Of a stretch of DNA of 64,000 bases, positions 22,162-33,045 are shown in pieces (position 1 is the stretch's first letter; every line of letters starts with the position of its first letter). Position numbers and translations under genes: made by a program. This stretch comes from Immersiella caudata. Lineage: Eukaryota; Ascomycota; Sordariomycetes; Sordariales; Lasiosphaeriaceae. Under the pieces are notes generated by a model, which saw nothing but the letters and a program-made list of their open reading frames with translations, was not told where the DNA came from and did not search any database. The stretch lies in contig JAULSU010000005.1 in assembly GCA_030512335.1 (NCBI GenBank), forward strand, positions 4,297,501 through 4,361,500, written 5' to 3'.

Positions 22162-22699
22162 GGTTGTTGGTCGGTGGGCGTGGACGTGGGCGTGAGAAGG
22201 AGAGCCTGGTCGATGTCATGGCTGTCTGGTGCTCGTTCCATTTATACCGTAGGCATCCCAGGAGAGACTGGTGGTCTGATACCCAGTTCGTTGATGGCTG
22301 CCCAGCTCGAGTCCAGATGGGTTGAGGTGTCAAGTGGCGTCCCTCGTGCTTCTTAGCTACGTTGACTTTGTCGATGACAGACGGGGGGGCCAATGGATTC
22401 GTGATGCCAAGCACGATGGCGTCCAGAGGTGTGCCGGTGGATGCAGCAACTTGCTGAGGAAATGCCAACCAGGGACGCCCCGGGACACCGTAACGAATGC
22501 AGACTGCATTTTCAGAGCGGGGTGGAAAACGCCAACAAATCCTAACAGCCTCGTGGCACCTTTTGATGGTGGACTGTTTGCAGCTGTTAGCAGGCTTCAA
22601 CTTAATCTCGCAAGGCTCTGGGCCCTACCTGTTGTTGCGGCAGATGGCGTTCTCGGCCCCAAGTTTTGCAGAGAGGAAATCGGTTGGTGCTTTGAGGGT

Positions 22700-24480
22700 T
22701 GTCTGACGGGCAGAGACCTGGTTTCGAAAGGAGAAGGCACAGAAACCCAGACTAAAGTATCTTGGTCGCCCTCTGCTCTGCCAGATAAAGAGCGTCAGTC
22801 AGCGTCGTAGTACCAAAGTCACCGCCTTGCTGCTTCCATTTACACCACCCCGCCTGGGTACATGTCTCGTCGTCTTCCTCGTCGTTAAGTCTTTTCAGCA
22901 TGATCGTCCGCCAAAATATTGCGTATGTCTCCTCGTTCAAAGTGCTGCCTGCACCCTGATGTGCCACCGCAGACCGGTGTATCCGTATTGCCGTGCTTTG
23001 GACAGCCCAATGAACAGTACCGTGTGCAGTCCTATAGTATTGTGTACTTCCCAGGACACACGCCCCGCGACCGATGCCCAAGACCAGCTTGGGAATCTCA
23101 GCCGGAGATCTGTTGCCTCAGGTTTCGTCCACGGGTCATGAGAGATCTAGCTCAAACCCCACGCTATATCTTGTCGCCACAGCCCGTAGAGATAGGAAGG
23201 GGGGTGGCGTCCTACTCACCAATCGGATCTCCTTTATGTCGACGGCGGATGGAGTCCAATACCCCATATAGACAGCTCTTCTTCGTCGCCAACTTCATCC
23301 CCGAAATCACCAGACTCCGCAGCAGCAAGTTCCTCCTGCTGGACATATATCTTCGCGAGCCCCCGAACGGCACGAACCTTGTCGATCGGACAGCCGAGGC
23401 AATGTCTGCTGTACTCCTCCACGACGGCATACCACGCTTGATAGTGAATCTTATTCGGACGCATATTCCTGATATCAACCCCCATCTTGCGTTGACGGGC
23501 CTCCCAGGCACTAAGTGCACCCCCCCTTCTACATCCACCACTGTTGACGGATATCTCGAGTGGAAACGGCGCCATTTTCAGCTTCACTGTTGTTCCATCT
23601 TCGGACTAGATTCTTTGCGTGCAAGACCAGAAAACCTGACCGGCTTTACAGTCAGAAGGGTGCGTGAAGGAGAGGATGCGCGCGGCCAGCATCTCCTCCT
23701 GCAGAGTTCACCCTCGGGTTCGCCACGCGCCTTCCCGTATCGAGACGAACGATCGGCAGCGTGTGTCCTCTGTAGCCGGGATCCTGAAAGCCGTTCCAAG
23801 ATCCACGGCAGGGTCGTCGATGTTAAGGCCAGAATGCGAATCTCGCCCATCAACAGCTGCGAGGACCATATAGGCGTTTGGGATATCTCTCCCATTTCGG
23901 ACAGCTCGACCGCCAAGTCATCGGGCGAGTCCTGGAGAACGCAAAGGGAGTCGATCCAAAGGTGTCGCACTCTCATGGAGCGAGGAATGCGCACCGCGTC
24001 GCGGGACGTCTGGGGCAAGTCGAAACACAGGGCTTGACGGTACTCGGCAATATTGGTGCTGAGTGCCCTGAGAGGCGGTTTGTCCTTGTCTCCCCAGCAG
24101 TAGCTCAGAGCTAAATACGGACCAGTGCCTTCTCCACCGTCTACGATTCGGAGACATGGGCCGGTGTGCTCGTCGCCCACGTCGATGAGCCGCAGTGGTC
24201 GTGCACGCATCTTTGAAAGGCTTCCTATTGCAATCGTCCAACCATGATGTGACCACGTCCAGAATAGAGTCTGCGATAACGTTTAGAACAGCAGATGATC
24301 GATCTACCATGGCTTCCGGGCCCGGGGTGCTTCGACGCCCGCGAGTGAGTTTGCAGGGGTCTTGTTGGGTTTTTAGCGGAGTGGGCTGCGACTCTCGTCC
24401 GGCATCTCCAGTGGAAACCTTGGTTGGCGATACGCGGGGCTGAAAACTCAGTAAGCGAAACAAAATGGTTCAAAAAGGGC
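22700..24480 (-). pseudogene. broken HET-domain gene
   Basis: Relic of a heterokaryon-incompatibility (HET) gene. In order along the minus strand: TSWLDDCNRKPFK, RPLRLIDVG, LALSYCWGD, LPQTSRDAVRI, LWIDSLCVLQDSPDD, then IPNAYMVLAAVDGRD, TLQEEMLAARILSF, WYAVVEEYS, PSDK-like PIDKVRAVRGLA and FPSWSWASVAGRV. These lie in different frames: shifts are needed near 24213 and 23893 and again downstream. The Trp before TLQEE is replaced by TGA at 23708-23710, a G-to-A change. C-terminal HET-like sequence continues to about 22750. The intact HET gene starting at 24948 on the other strand is not its close copy. Outer limits are approximate. Confidence 0.82.
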
Positions 24481-24947
24481 ACTTGGGATAGCGCTTCCGT
24501 CTCCTGATGATTGATGTCTCTCGGACTGCCTCGAACCTAGAATGTCAGGCGTCAACGCGGTTGAACCCGCCACGGTGTGGTCAATTCAACTCATGCGAAT
24601 CGGTCGTACCTGCCATGCGATTGGGTGGCGGATTGCTGTGCTGCGGGGTTGTGCGTGGAGGGATTTCTGCTGAGATCCCTCCTTCTGGTTATCGAAGCTC
24701 AGGCTGCCTTGGTGGCTGCGGCTGAGGTGAAATACGACCAATGAAGAGATTGCGATAAGCGCCCTGCCTGGAGGTGTCGATTTGACAGCATAGCTGGGCA
24801 GCTGAGCGACTCGCAGGCAGCTGTCGATATCTTGTCCCGCACCCCGCCAAGCTTCTTCCAAGTGCAGAGGACGTCGTACCTGCTCTGCGGCTCTCTCTTC
24901 TGACATTATGATTAGCAACGCTAATTCGCAATCAGCTAATTCTCACC

Positions 24948-26777
24948 ATGGAGCTCCAAACATATGCCTCTTCAAACGGCGGTACCACAGAGGCAATGCA
25001 GCCGGACAGTCTCAGGCGGCAAGCGCTCGCCGACCAGCAGGTCCGTCTTCTTGACCTCCTCCCGGGGGAAGGAGATGCCATGATCGAATGCAACGTGCGC
25101 GTCGTTTCTCTGGTCGAAGAGCACCCGTACGAAGCGCTCTCGTACGTCTGGGGAGACCCGTCGGATTGCATCTCGATCCAAGTCCAGCACCGCGACATCA
25201 AGATAACAAGAAACTTACACGCGGCCCTCCATCGCCTTCGCAGCGCGACAACGACACGGACACTGTGGGTCGACCAGCTCTGCATCAATCAGTGGGACAA
25301 TGACGAAAAGACAGAGCAGGTCCGATTGATGCGCCAAATCTACCAGCGATGCACCCAGTGTCTCATCTGGCTGGGCGAGATACACACTGCAAAAGAGGCC
25401 GCTGGAGACAGGTTCACCCTCAGCGATGCGCGCACTGCTCTCGTCTTCCTCCAGCAGCTTGCGGACCTCAACGTACGCCCCATCAAAGGTATGCCGACCT
25501 TCTTCTCCGAATCCGCTTCGGGCATCGCCGCGCGGCGCGCCTTCAACGCCATGTTTATGCACGGCAACGCATGGTGGTCACGCATCTGGACCGTGCAGGA
25601 GGCAATCCTCCCCCCTTCCGCCCTCCTCCTCTGGGGCCCGCTTCTCATCCCCTGGAGCACCGTCCGACAGGTGGCCGACAACCTCACCAGTGGCAGCGAC
25701 GGCCGGCGGAACATTCATCCCGCCGTGCGTAGCGTCTTTGCAAGGCACAGTACGCTCATCGACAGCTTTTTATATCCCGTGCGCGGCCTAGCCATCACTC
25801 ACAAAGGCGAACCGCCGCTGCGTGCGCTACACCGCTGGCGGTATCGCAGCGCTTCTGACCCACGCGACAAGTTGTTCGCCCTGATGGGGCTATTCCTGGA
25901 ACCCATCCCGGATGTTTCGGGCTGCCGCTACAACACGCCGCCAGCCGAGCTCTTCCGCGTCATGACTGTCGGACTAATCCGCCTCGAACGTACCCTGCGT
26001 CCGCTTATAGGCTTCCGCGGAGAGCCTCACGTCACGCCCGACCTGCCAAGCTGGGCCCTTGACCTAGTGCCGTACGACTATGGGATTTCTGGGGAGCGCC
26101 CGTGGAGCTGGTGGTCGCACGGGCTGAGATATGGGAAATTCACAGCGTGTGGGCAGCACAACTTGCCGAATTTCGATGGTGAGCGCTCCAGCGGGATCAT
26201 GGTTGATGAGGTTGCCGAAGTTGGCGAGGTCCTGGGTCGGGAGGCGTGGGATGACCTGTCAGACGAGATGATCATTCGGACCATACGGTCATGGGAAGCC
26301 CTGTTGAGACGAGTCGGCCTGGGTTGGAAGAACTCTTGTGAGCCTGAGGACAGCTACATCGGAGGAGGCACCATCGACGATGCGTTCTGGAGGACGATGA
26401 TTGGCAACCTAGTCTTGTACCGGTATCCGACGACGATTGCCGCTGAAGCGGACAGGTCAGCATATGATGCGTTTCTGGAACGAGGGGAGAGAAACCAAGT
26501 GTACGGTTCTCTTCGGGACATGGTTGTCAATCAGGCCTTCTTCGTGACGAGGAAGGGGTACATGGGCTTGGGACCGCCGAACACGTCTAAATGGGATGAA
26601 ATCTGGATTCTTAGCGGTGGCAATGTGCCATTTGTTCTCCGCGAGCGTCGTTCTGGGCGTTGGGGTGACCCTGTGATTTGGGAGAACCGTCGATTTTTCA
26701 TTGGCGATGCTTATGTGCATGGAGTGATGCAGGGGGAAGCGGCACCCGACCGCATGTACTTTGTGGAGCTGGTCTGA
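24948..26777 (+). CDS. HET-domain protein, intact
   Basis: Single exon, 609 residues, ATG in a good context (CTCACCATGG). HET domain in residues about 50-230: YEALSYVWGDPSDC, TRTLWVDQLCINQWD, QVRLMRQIYQRCTQCLIWLG and WWSRIWTVQEAILP, the four usual blocks of the family. The rest is the long, variable C-terminal part seen in many HET proteins, with SASDPRDKLFALMGLF and LPSWALDLV. HET domains are linked to non-self recognition and cell death on fusion of unlike hyphae; their activity may be nucleotide hydrolysis through a TIR-like fold. Partner and specificity unknown. It is head to head with the HET pseudogene, about 470 bp away. Confidence 0.93.
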   Translation: MELQTYASSNGGTTEAMQPDSLRRQALADQQVRLLDLLPGEGDAMIECNVRVVSLVEEHPYEALSYVWGDPSDCISIQVQHRDIKITRNLHAALHRLRSATTTRTLWVDQLCINQWDNDEKTEQVRLMRQIYQRCTQCLIWLGEIHTAKEAAGDRFTLSDARTALVFLQQLADLNVRPIKGMPTFFSESASGIAARRAFNAMFMHGNAWWSRIWTVQEAILPPSALLLWGPLLIPWSTVRQVADNLTSGSDGRRNIHPAVRSVFARHSTLIDSFLYPVRGLAITHKGEPPLRALHRWRYRSASDPRDKLFALMGLFLEPIPDVSGCRYNTPPAELFRVMTVGLIRLERTLRPLIGFRGEPHVTPDLPSWALDLVPYDYGISGERPWSWWSHGLRYGKFTACGQHNLPNFDGERSSGIMVDEVAEVGEVLGREAWDDLSDEMIIRTIRSWEALLRRVGLGWKNSCEPEDSYIGGGTIDDAFWRTMIGNLVLYRYPTTIAAEADRSAYDAFLERGERNQVYGSLRDMVVNQAFFVTRKGYMGLGPPNTSKWDEIWILSGGNVPFVLRERRSGRWGDPVIWENRRFFIGDAYVHGVMQGEAAPDRMYFVELV

Positions 26778-27173
26778 TCTGTTCCATGCGACTTGATCAG
26801 GGTCTTGCTCAATGCCAAATCGCGGTCTTCCTCTGACGCGAGACGCAGAGTGTCTCACCCGCACCGTTCAGGGTGGACAAAGGTGGGCAAGAGCCGGAGA
26901 CCGGAATTCGGGTAATGACTGAGCTGACTCCAAGCCAGGATCTTACGCATGTCGGTGATGTACAAATTCAAGGACTCTTCGCCGGCCCAGATTTGCCTCA
27001 CCAAAACAGCTGGTTTGGGGCGTACAAGAAATCAGAAACTGCTTCGGTTATTACTCCCCTGATATCAGACACTACTCCAATAAACTGACAGCGTTTCACA
27101 ATCACCCAAAAACAAAGGAAACCCCTCCGATACGCGGTCCCCCGAGCCGACCAGCCACAGTACCCGAACAGGT
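26778..27173. other. intergenic, nothing seen
   Basis: Short gap between convergent genes. No motif recognised. Confidence 0.5.
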
Positions 27174-28127
27174 CTACTTCGTAGCAAACCCGCTCTTCGT
27201 GGGCAGCCACTCCTCCATGGTCAACAAACCCGGATGATCCCTCCTCCTCGCCGCAATATCCGCCTTGTACCCACTACTCGCAAACCACTCAATCATCAAC
27301 CTCACCTCCTGCACCGCCGTCGTTAACAAGCTCCCCAACGGCCAATAAGTCACCGGCGCCGGACTCCCCGTGGCCCTAGCAAACGACGCGCTCAGCTGCT
27401 CCATCGTTAACTCATCCCCTGCAATCCCCACCGCGCGATGATTCCACTCCGCCGGCGCCGCAAAGGCCTTGGCTGCAAACACACCTATATCCGCTGTAGC
27501 AACCCACTGCATCGCCTTGTCTCTATCGCCCAGATGATTCCACAGCGCAGCGACAAACACCTTCGTCTTCATCCCCGGCTCGAGATTATCCATAAACGCA
27601 ACAGGTCTCAGGATCGTCCAGCCCATGGTAGCACCAGGCTCACCCGCCGCCGTCATCGCGCGAAGATGCGCCTCGATGACTTGCTTTGTCTGAAAGTGCG
27701 GAATGGGAGTGGGATTATCCCATGACGCCGAGTCACCGCCGCGCTCGACAGAGGAGTACACGAAGTGCTTGATACCCGCTTCGATGGATCCGTCAATGAG
27801 GGACTTGCCTTGGGCGATCTCGCCTTCGACGGTCACGCCTGGGCCGAGGGAGGCTTGGACGGAGTAGACGCCCCAGATTGGCTGGTTGGAGTTGACGCGC
27901 TTGGCTTCTTCGAGGAGGGCGGGGACGTCGTTGAGGTCGCCGCGGACGAGGTGGATGTGGCTGGTGGTGCTGCGGGAGGCGAGACGCTTGGCGGAAGCGG
28001 AGGAGGTGTCCCGGGTGAGGGCGAGGAGGTTGAATTGGGTGCCAGTTGGGTCGAGGTCGAGGAGGGCGTCGATGACGGCGCCACCTTGTTTGCCAGTGGC
28101 GCCGGTGATGAGCAGTGCTTTGGGCAT
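27174..28127 (-). CDS. NmrA-like NAD(P)-binding protein 1
   Basis: Single exon, 317 residues. Atypical short-chain dehydrogenase of the NmrA/HSCARG family: the dinucleotide motif LLITGATGKQGGAVIDALL is at the very N-terminus, followed by LTRDTSS, VRGDLND and the WGVYSVQA strand. FVYSSVERGG and WTILRPVAFMDN fit the family. The active Tyr-x-x-x-Lys of true SDRs is not evident, so it may be a redox sensor or a reductase; members occur often in fungal secondary-metabolite clusters. It is the left end of a run of tailoring-type genes that reaches 41.2 kb. A second, diverged NmrA-like gene closes the run at 40113. Confidence 0.9.
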   Translation of the reverse strand: MPKALLITGATGKQGGAVIDALLDLDPTGTQFNLLALTRDTSSASAKRLASRSTTSHIHLVRGDLNDVPALLEEAKRVNSNQPIWGVYSVQASLGPGVTVEGEIAQGKSLIDGSIEAGIKHFVYSSVERGGDSASWDNPTPIPHFQTKQVIEAHLRAMTAAGEPGATMGWTILRPVAFMDNLEPGMKTKVFVAALWNHLGDRDKAMQWVATADIGVFAAKAFAAPAEWNHRAVGIAGDELTMEQLSASFARATGSPAPVTYWPLGSLLTTAVQEVRLMIEWFASSGYKADIAARRRDHPGLLTMEEWLPTKSGFATK

Positions 28128-28750
28128 TGTGTGTTTGGATGGGTGGGTGTGGAAGTGCTGATGGATTTTCGAGTATGTGTGGTAGGGGAGAGACGCGGAA
28201 CGGAAATGGTGAGGGGGATGGGGTCAACCAGGTCAACACAGAGATGGGCAAGAGGCGACTATTTTCTATGACGTTTAATTCCTGCGCGACTTGCATCGAT
28301 CTGTTGAGGTCCTATTTTAGGTTCATTTTGGTGAGGTTTGCTGATGATTCAGTAGCGCCGTCCGTTCAGAGCCGTCGCCGCCGCTCGTCTGCCGGAACGG
28401 GTTCGACCGTAGTGGCGGAATAACGCAGCAAAATTCCAGTCAGGCTGGTGATTCGGGAGAACGCCATATCCAGTTCTTCAAAGGCCCAATATGCGCGGTT
28501 AGAACTCAGCTGCCCGACCGGTGGTCTAGCTCCATGCCCCAGTCAGTCGTTGAACCATCTCCAAGACAACGTTGACTCTGTCAGGTACCAGAAAGGGGCA
28601 ATGTCTGCCAATCCATCCATATCCCGGCAGGAGGACTGCAATCTGATCATCTCACAAGTAGTCCCCAAAATCAACCCCTGTTATAGACGACTGGCAACAT
28701 CGCAACTCTCACCGCCACCAGCACCACATCCTCACCACAAACCAATCGCT
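28128..28750. other. divergent intergenic region
   Basis: Between the divergent NmrA-like and SnoaL-like genes. The SnoaL-like frame is open upstream to 28448, with an alternative ATG at 28601; no other gene seen. Confidence 0.5.
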
Positions 28751-29374
28751 ATGATGGACGCCATGACCGTTCCCCCACCAAACGACCCTAACCCCTCAAC
28801 ATCACCTCCCACCAGCCATGATATCCCCAGCGCCTCCGACCCCTCCTCCATCCGCTCCTCCACAATCCGTGCCCTCCTCGCCGGCTACTCCTCCCTCTCC
28901 GTCCCTCAAATCCTCCACCCCCTCTCCAAATCCTTTACCCACCAAGTCCTCCCCTCCTCCCTCGGCATGCCCGTCCGCAACCGCGATTCCTTCGCCGTCC
29001 ACGCGAAGGGAATCTTTTCCGTCTTCGACACTTTCCGCATGGTACCCGAAAGTATGTACGAAGATACCGAACGCAACGTCGTGGTAATCCATGCAAGGAT
29101 GGAAGGAATACTAGCGAATAACAGAGGGTGGTGGGAGAGCGAGTGTGTCATGTTTGTTAGGTTGAGTGAGGATGGGAGGAAGGTGGAGGGGATTTGGGAG
29201 TTTGTGGATAGTTTGAAGGCGGTGGAGATGAGGAGGAAGTTTGCGCCGAAGGGGTTTGGGATGCATCTTTGGGGGGAGGGGATGTTTGGGACGGGGGTGG
29301 GGAAGGTGGTGTTGTTTGTGGGGGTGGCGACGGGGACGTATTTGGGGGTTAGGAGGTTTTTGGCAAGGGATTGA
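28751..29374 (+). CDS. SnoaL/NTF2-like fold protein with C-terminal hydrophobic segment
   Basis: Single exon, 207 residues from the ATGATG at 28751; an ATG at 28601 would add 50 residues without a recognisable domain. Residues about 45-155 look like a SnoaL-like/ketosteroid-isomerase-type cone: LLAGYSSLSVPQILHPLS, the conserved PVRNRDSFAVHAKGIFSVF, VVVIHARMEGILANN, YESECVMFVRLSEDGRKV (starting WES) and IWEFVDSLKA. Such small proteins act in aromatic polyketide pathways as cyclases or hydroxylases, but many are uncharacterised. The C-terminus (KVVLFVGVATGTYLGVRRFL) is a likely membrane anchor. Codon use changes sharply between the C-rich first half and the G-rich second half, a pattern shared with several genes here. 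Confidence 0.75.
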   Translation: MMDAMTVPPPNDPNPSTSPPTSHDIPSASDPSSIRSSTIRALLAGYSSLSVPQILHPLSKSFTHQVLPSSLGMPVRNRDSFAVHAKGIFSVFDTFRMVPESMYEDTERNVVVIHARMEGILANNRGWWESECVMFVRLSEDGRKVEGIWEFVDSLKAVEMRRKFAPKGFGMHLWGEGMFGTGVGKVVLFVGVATGTYLGVRRFLARD

Positions 29375-29638
29375 GCATAGAGAATGGGGGTTGCTGTGGA
29401 TGGGTGGTTTTGGTAGGTAGGGTCAGGCTGTGTTGTTGCAATCAAGGACAATAAAGCGAGGATGAATGGGAACTGTAATATTTTCGATGCAGCACCTACT
29501 GAAGAATTTGAGATGATTGTTGGCCAGATTATTGTCAAACTGGGAAGATAGCATCAATTTCTTGCGATTGTCTCCAAGTTACCACGGTGCACACCATACT
29601 CAGACACTGAACCTCCACTCCTCCATCGCAACCTCTCC

Positions 29639-30315
29639 TTACAACGACAACGTCTGCCACAACACCATCCCACCCGCAACCAACGGCATAACAATCCTCA
29701 CGGTATTCAACTTAATCCACCGCCTAGCATACCACTCCGCCAAACTTGCGTCTACCACCCCCGCCGTACCCTTGGTATTCCCCTTCACCCCGCTCCCACC
29801 AGCCGCACTCAGCGCATCCAACTTCTCATTCAACGGCTGCATATTCACGGCCGAATGTACCACCGTGACCAAATGACAAACCGCACTGACGGCATAAAAC
29901 CGCCAGTCCTTCCTTGCAAAGGGCAAATTGTATGCGGAATATGCGGCGAACCCATACCCAAAGATTCCGAGTGTGGAAATAGGACGGAAGAAGACGTTGC
30001 CGACGGACCAAAAGGTGGGCCATTGGCGGCCGAGATGGCGCGCGGCAGCGGGGTGGGATGGGGAGGTGGGTGCGGGGAAGTCGACTAGGAGGGCCGGGAC
30101 GCCCATGAAGGATTGGGTTATTGCGTTTCCTACATTGGTAATAATGACTTGTCAGCGTTGGGGAAGGGAGAAAAAGAGAAGATATAAGAGGAAAGAAGCA
30201 TAAAAAATGAGAGGAAGAATATGATTCAAGGGGGCGTACCGAGCAGGATGAACGAGCAAGCCATGGTCCCGCCGACCACGGCGGTGGCGGTGGTTGATAA
30301 AGTAGAAGACGGCAT
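29639..30315 (-). CDS. DUF1772 (anthrone oxygenase-like) membrane protein
   Basis: Two exons, intron 30130-30239, 188 residues. Small four-helix membrane protein of the DUF1772 family: start MPSSTLSTTATAVVGGTMAC, then LVDFPAPTSPSHPAAARHLG, RPISTLGIFGYGFAAYSAY, the family hallmark SAVNMQPLNEKLDAL, and the final helix VRIVMPLVAGGMVLWQTLSL. Some members are anthrone oxygenases that convert anthrones to anthraquinones in polyketide pathways (the HypC/MdpH/GedH type). Others lie outside clusters, so the reaction here is only suggested. It is convergent with the SnoaL-like gene. Confidence 0.85.
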
Positions 30316-31160
30316 CGTGGAATGATTTGGTTGTTTTTCTTCAATTTGCATTCAAAAACGAATGACAAAAATACGTCTCGCGATGTGCGCGTTGGAAGGG
30401 GGTCGGGTTTATCAGGGGCTGTCTTGGCGTCCGTCCCGATTCGGCAACATATTTTTGCCCCTTTTCGCGAGTGGAGCATCGAGTCAAGTCTGCACTGCCC
30501 ACATCCTCGTCTGACCTGTTTGGCGATTCATGCTGGGTGGCAAAATTTAGAGTTGCGCATGTTTCTGCAAGCTTTGGCAATTTTAATTTTAGCTTCAGAT
30601 CGTTCTATTTTGGTTGGTTCGCCGGAAGTTGACGAAGATGCGATCCGGACAGACTGTGTGGTCGACACTTGCAGTGTTGCCGCTCCCGCCTCGCGCTTGC
30701 ATTGAGCATGTCAACAAACGGAGGAGATATTCCGGAAGTGTTTGCATCAGCTGCTTGAAGTAATGCACCAATCTCCATGACATGAGCAGAAAATGCATCG
30801 TCGTCAGGTGGGCGCAGTCGGGTGATGGTCGATGTGAGCTTCTGCCCAACAGAATTGGCATTAAAATGAGAGACCACAAAGGAAAGATAGAAGGCAAGAT
30901 CATGAGCTAATTTCATTCATAGCCCCCGGCTAGAGTCGTATGTATCCATAGATACCTAGATAGGCAAACAAAAGAGATTCGTAAGAAAAAACAAAAAGTA
31001 ATCCATCCCCATTACAATCCATGTATCCGTAATAGTACCCCGTAATATCCCGTATCCCATACCCCATCCCAGCTATGACCCCGCTTATGATCCATCAACA
31101 CGATAAATGGCAATGCCGTGATGAACCCGATTACATGCTGCCTCCCCATACCAGGTGATA
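30316..31160. other. intergenic region, no gene recognised
   Basis: ORFs at 30595-30916 minus have no recognisable domain. From 30920 to 31160 it is the 3' flank of the P450 gene. Confidence 0.45.
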
Positions 31161-33045
31161 TCACCGGCTGAAAACACCATCCACCTGCACCACCACCTCG
31201 TCCTTCACCGGCATCATCGGTACCGGCACAACAGTGCAGATCGGCACCTTCTCGGAATGCCTCGCCTCGCGTGCGGCAGCCAAGAAAGCAACCCTCTTCC
31301 TCCTATCCTCCCCCTCGGCCTCCTCCCAAATCCTGAGCGCCTCCTCCCTCCTCTCCTTACTCCTCGGCTCAAACGCCATCTTGAACGGGTCCGGCTTGAT
31401 AATCAACAAACTATTACTCTTATCCGTGGGAACAGGATACCTCTCCCCCGTCGACGGATTAATCTTGTGCTTGAGGTTGAATGCCCATGCGAGAGAGCCG
31501 CATGCGATGATAAGTTCGTCTTGGGTGAGGTTCATGCCTAGGCATTGGCGTTGGCCCCAGCCGAAGGAGGTCATGCCTTTGATGGTGGGGAATTGGGTGA
31601 GGGGGGCTTGGAAAGTGGGCCAGCCGGGTTCGAGCCAGCGTTCGGGGCGGAAGTTGTCGGGATCGGGGTATTTTTCGGGGTTGCGGAGGAAGGCCCTGCA
31701 CATGTCAGTCACTGGCGAGCAAGGGATGGAAAAAAGGGGGGGGGGGGGGGGTAAAGGGGGCTTACCAGTCGAGTGGGAGGATTCGGGTGCCCTTGGGGAT
31801 GAAGTAGCCGTTGTAGACGTCATCGACTTCGGTTTCGTGCGCCACGCCTGATAGTGCTTGTTAGCATGCTTCTCGCGCAAACATGTATATGATGAGAGTG
31901 AACATACCAGTGGGAACATTTGGCCTCCACCGCATTGTCTCCTTGATGCACGCGCGCAGAATGGGCAGATTCGGTACATCATCCAGCGTAGGAAGACGGC
32001 CCTGACAAACCTCATCAATCTCCCTCTGCACAGCGGCTTGCCACTCGGGATGATGCACCATCGAAACCAGCCAGTAGCTCAACGGCCCGGCAACAGTGAA
32101 GATGCCCACCAGCGCAAGCATGCCAATGACAGACGATGCCTCGTAGTCCCCAGAGATGGTCGTCTTGAGCGCAGTCTTCTCCTGGAATTGCCTTGTCCAG
32201 CAAGGGCGCATCTCCCCCTTGGCCATCTTCTCTCGGCACCGCAGGAACTGATTCATCCACCATGCTTGCTGCTCATCGTGACGCTTCCGCTCAGCACGCT
32301 TCCACGGGTTCAGAATCCACGGGAGATGCCAAAGCGGAGTCAGGACATTCGTAATAGGTCCGGCAGGGGACATTTGGTGGAGGAGACCCCATGCGCTCTT
32401 GGTGCAGTACGTGCTGAGGCTTGGATCGTCCCAGGTGAGCTGGCACATGACTTTGGAAGCCATGTCCTCGAGGGAGTGCTGGAAGTTGTCGGGGTTAGCG
32501 ATGAGGCGGGCGATCCAGCGCTTGGCTTCAAAGTACATGACGCCGTGGTATTTTGCGTTAGTGGCTTCGGTGATGTAGGCGTGGGTGAGGCGTCTTTGGC
32601 GGGACCAGTATTCTAGTCGTGTTAGCGACATCACGATGAGAAGTGAATCAGGGGACTCACGATTCCTTCCCATCAGCGGGAGATACTCCCCCAAACCGTG
32701 GTCGCTCTTGGAGTCAAACAGTGACCTGATTTGTGGCCGGTCCGAGTTGTACTTGGCGCGCTTGACGAGAAACTCTTCGGCTACCCGCTCGTTGGTGATG
32801 ATGATGAACTTGGCGCCCAGCATCTCGGTGCGATACAGACCGCCCGTTGCGTATCTGTCGCCCCATTCCTTGAACTTCATCCACATGTAGTCAATGGGCA
32901 GGTCGTGAATCCTCCCAATGTATGGGATCTGCCTCGGGCCGGGTAACCCGTTGGGATCGTTCATCTCGCGGTACACTTTGAACAAGTGTATCCCGACGGC
33001 GACAGCGACGACGGCGCCGAGAAGGACGGCGGTGAGGAGCTGCAT
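31161..33045 (-). CDS. cytochrome P450 monooxygenase (O-methylsterigmatocystin oxidoreductase-like)
   Basis: Heme monooxygenase anchored in the ER by an N-terminal helix (LLTAVLLGAVVAVAVGIHLF). Four exons, introns 32613-32660, 31848-31907 and 31696-31765, sum to 568 residues. Pro-rich hinge LPGPRQIPYIGRIHDLP, ExxR in KETMRW, the FRPERW block and the heme-binding loop FGWGQRQCLGMNL with its Cys ligand. The stretch TNERVAEEFLVKRAKYNSDR is typical of fungal CYP families related to O-methylsterigmatocystin oxidoreductase. The I-helix (GIFTVAGPLSYW) lacks the usual acid-Thr pair of AGxDTT, which is a real departure from standard oxygen activation or marks an unusual subfamily. Intron 31696-31765 contains a run of 16 G on the + strand. 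Confidence 0.92.
31736..31751. repeat. 16-bp G homopolymer in P450 intron
   Basis: Run of 16 G on the + strand (C on the coding strand) inside the third P450 intron. Length may be unreliable in the assembly. Confidence 0.85.

Noticed and set aside
22919..24037. 372-codon + strand ORF
   Set aside because: Antisense to the HET pseudogene; no domain.
28448..28750. N-terminal extension of the SnoaL-like protein
   Set aside because: Begins at GTG; residues have no domain, and the ATGATG at 28751 gives the usual family length.
30595..30916. Minus ORFs of about 100 codons
   Set aside because: No domain, no intron joining them to a neighbour.
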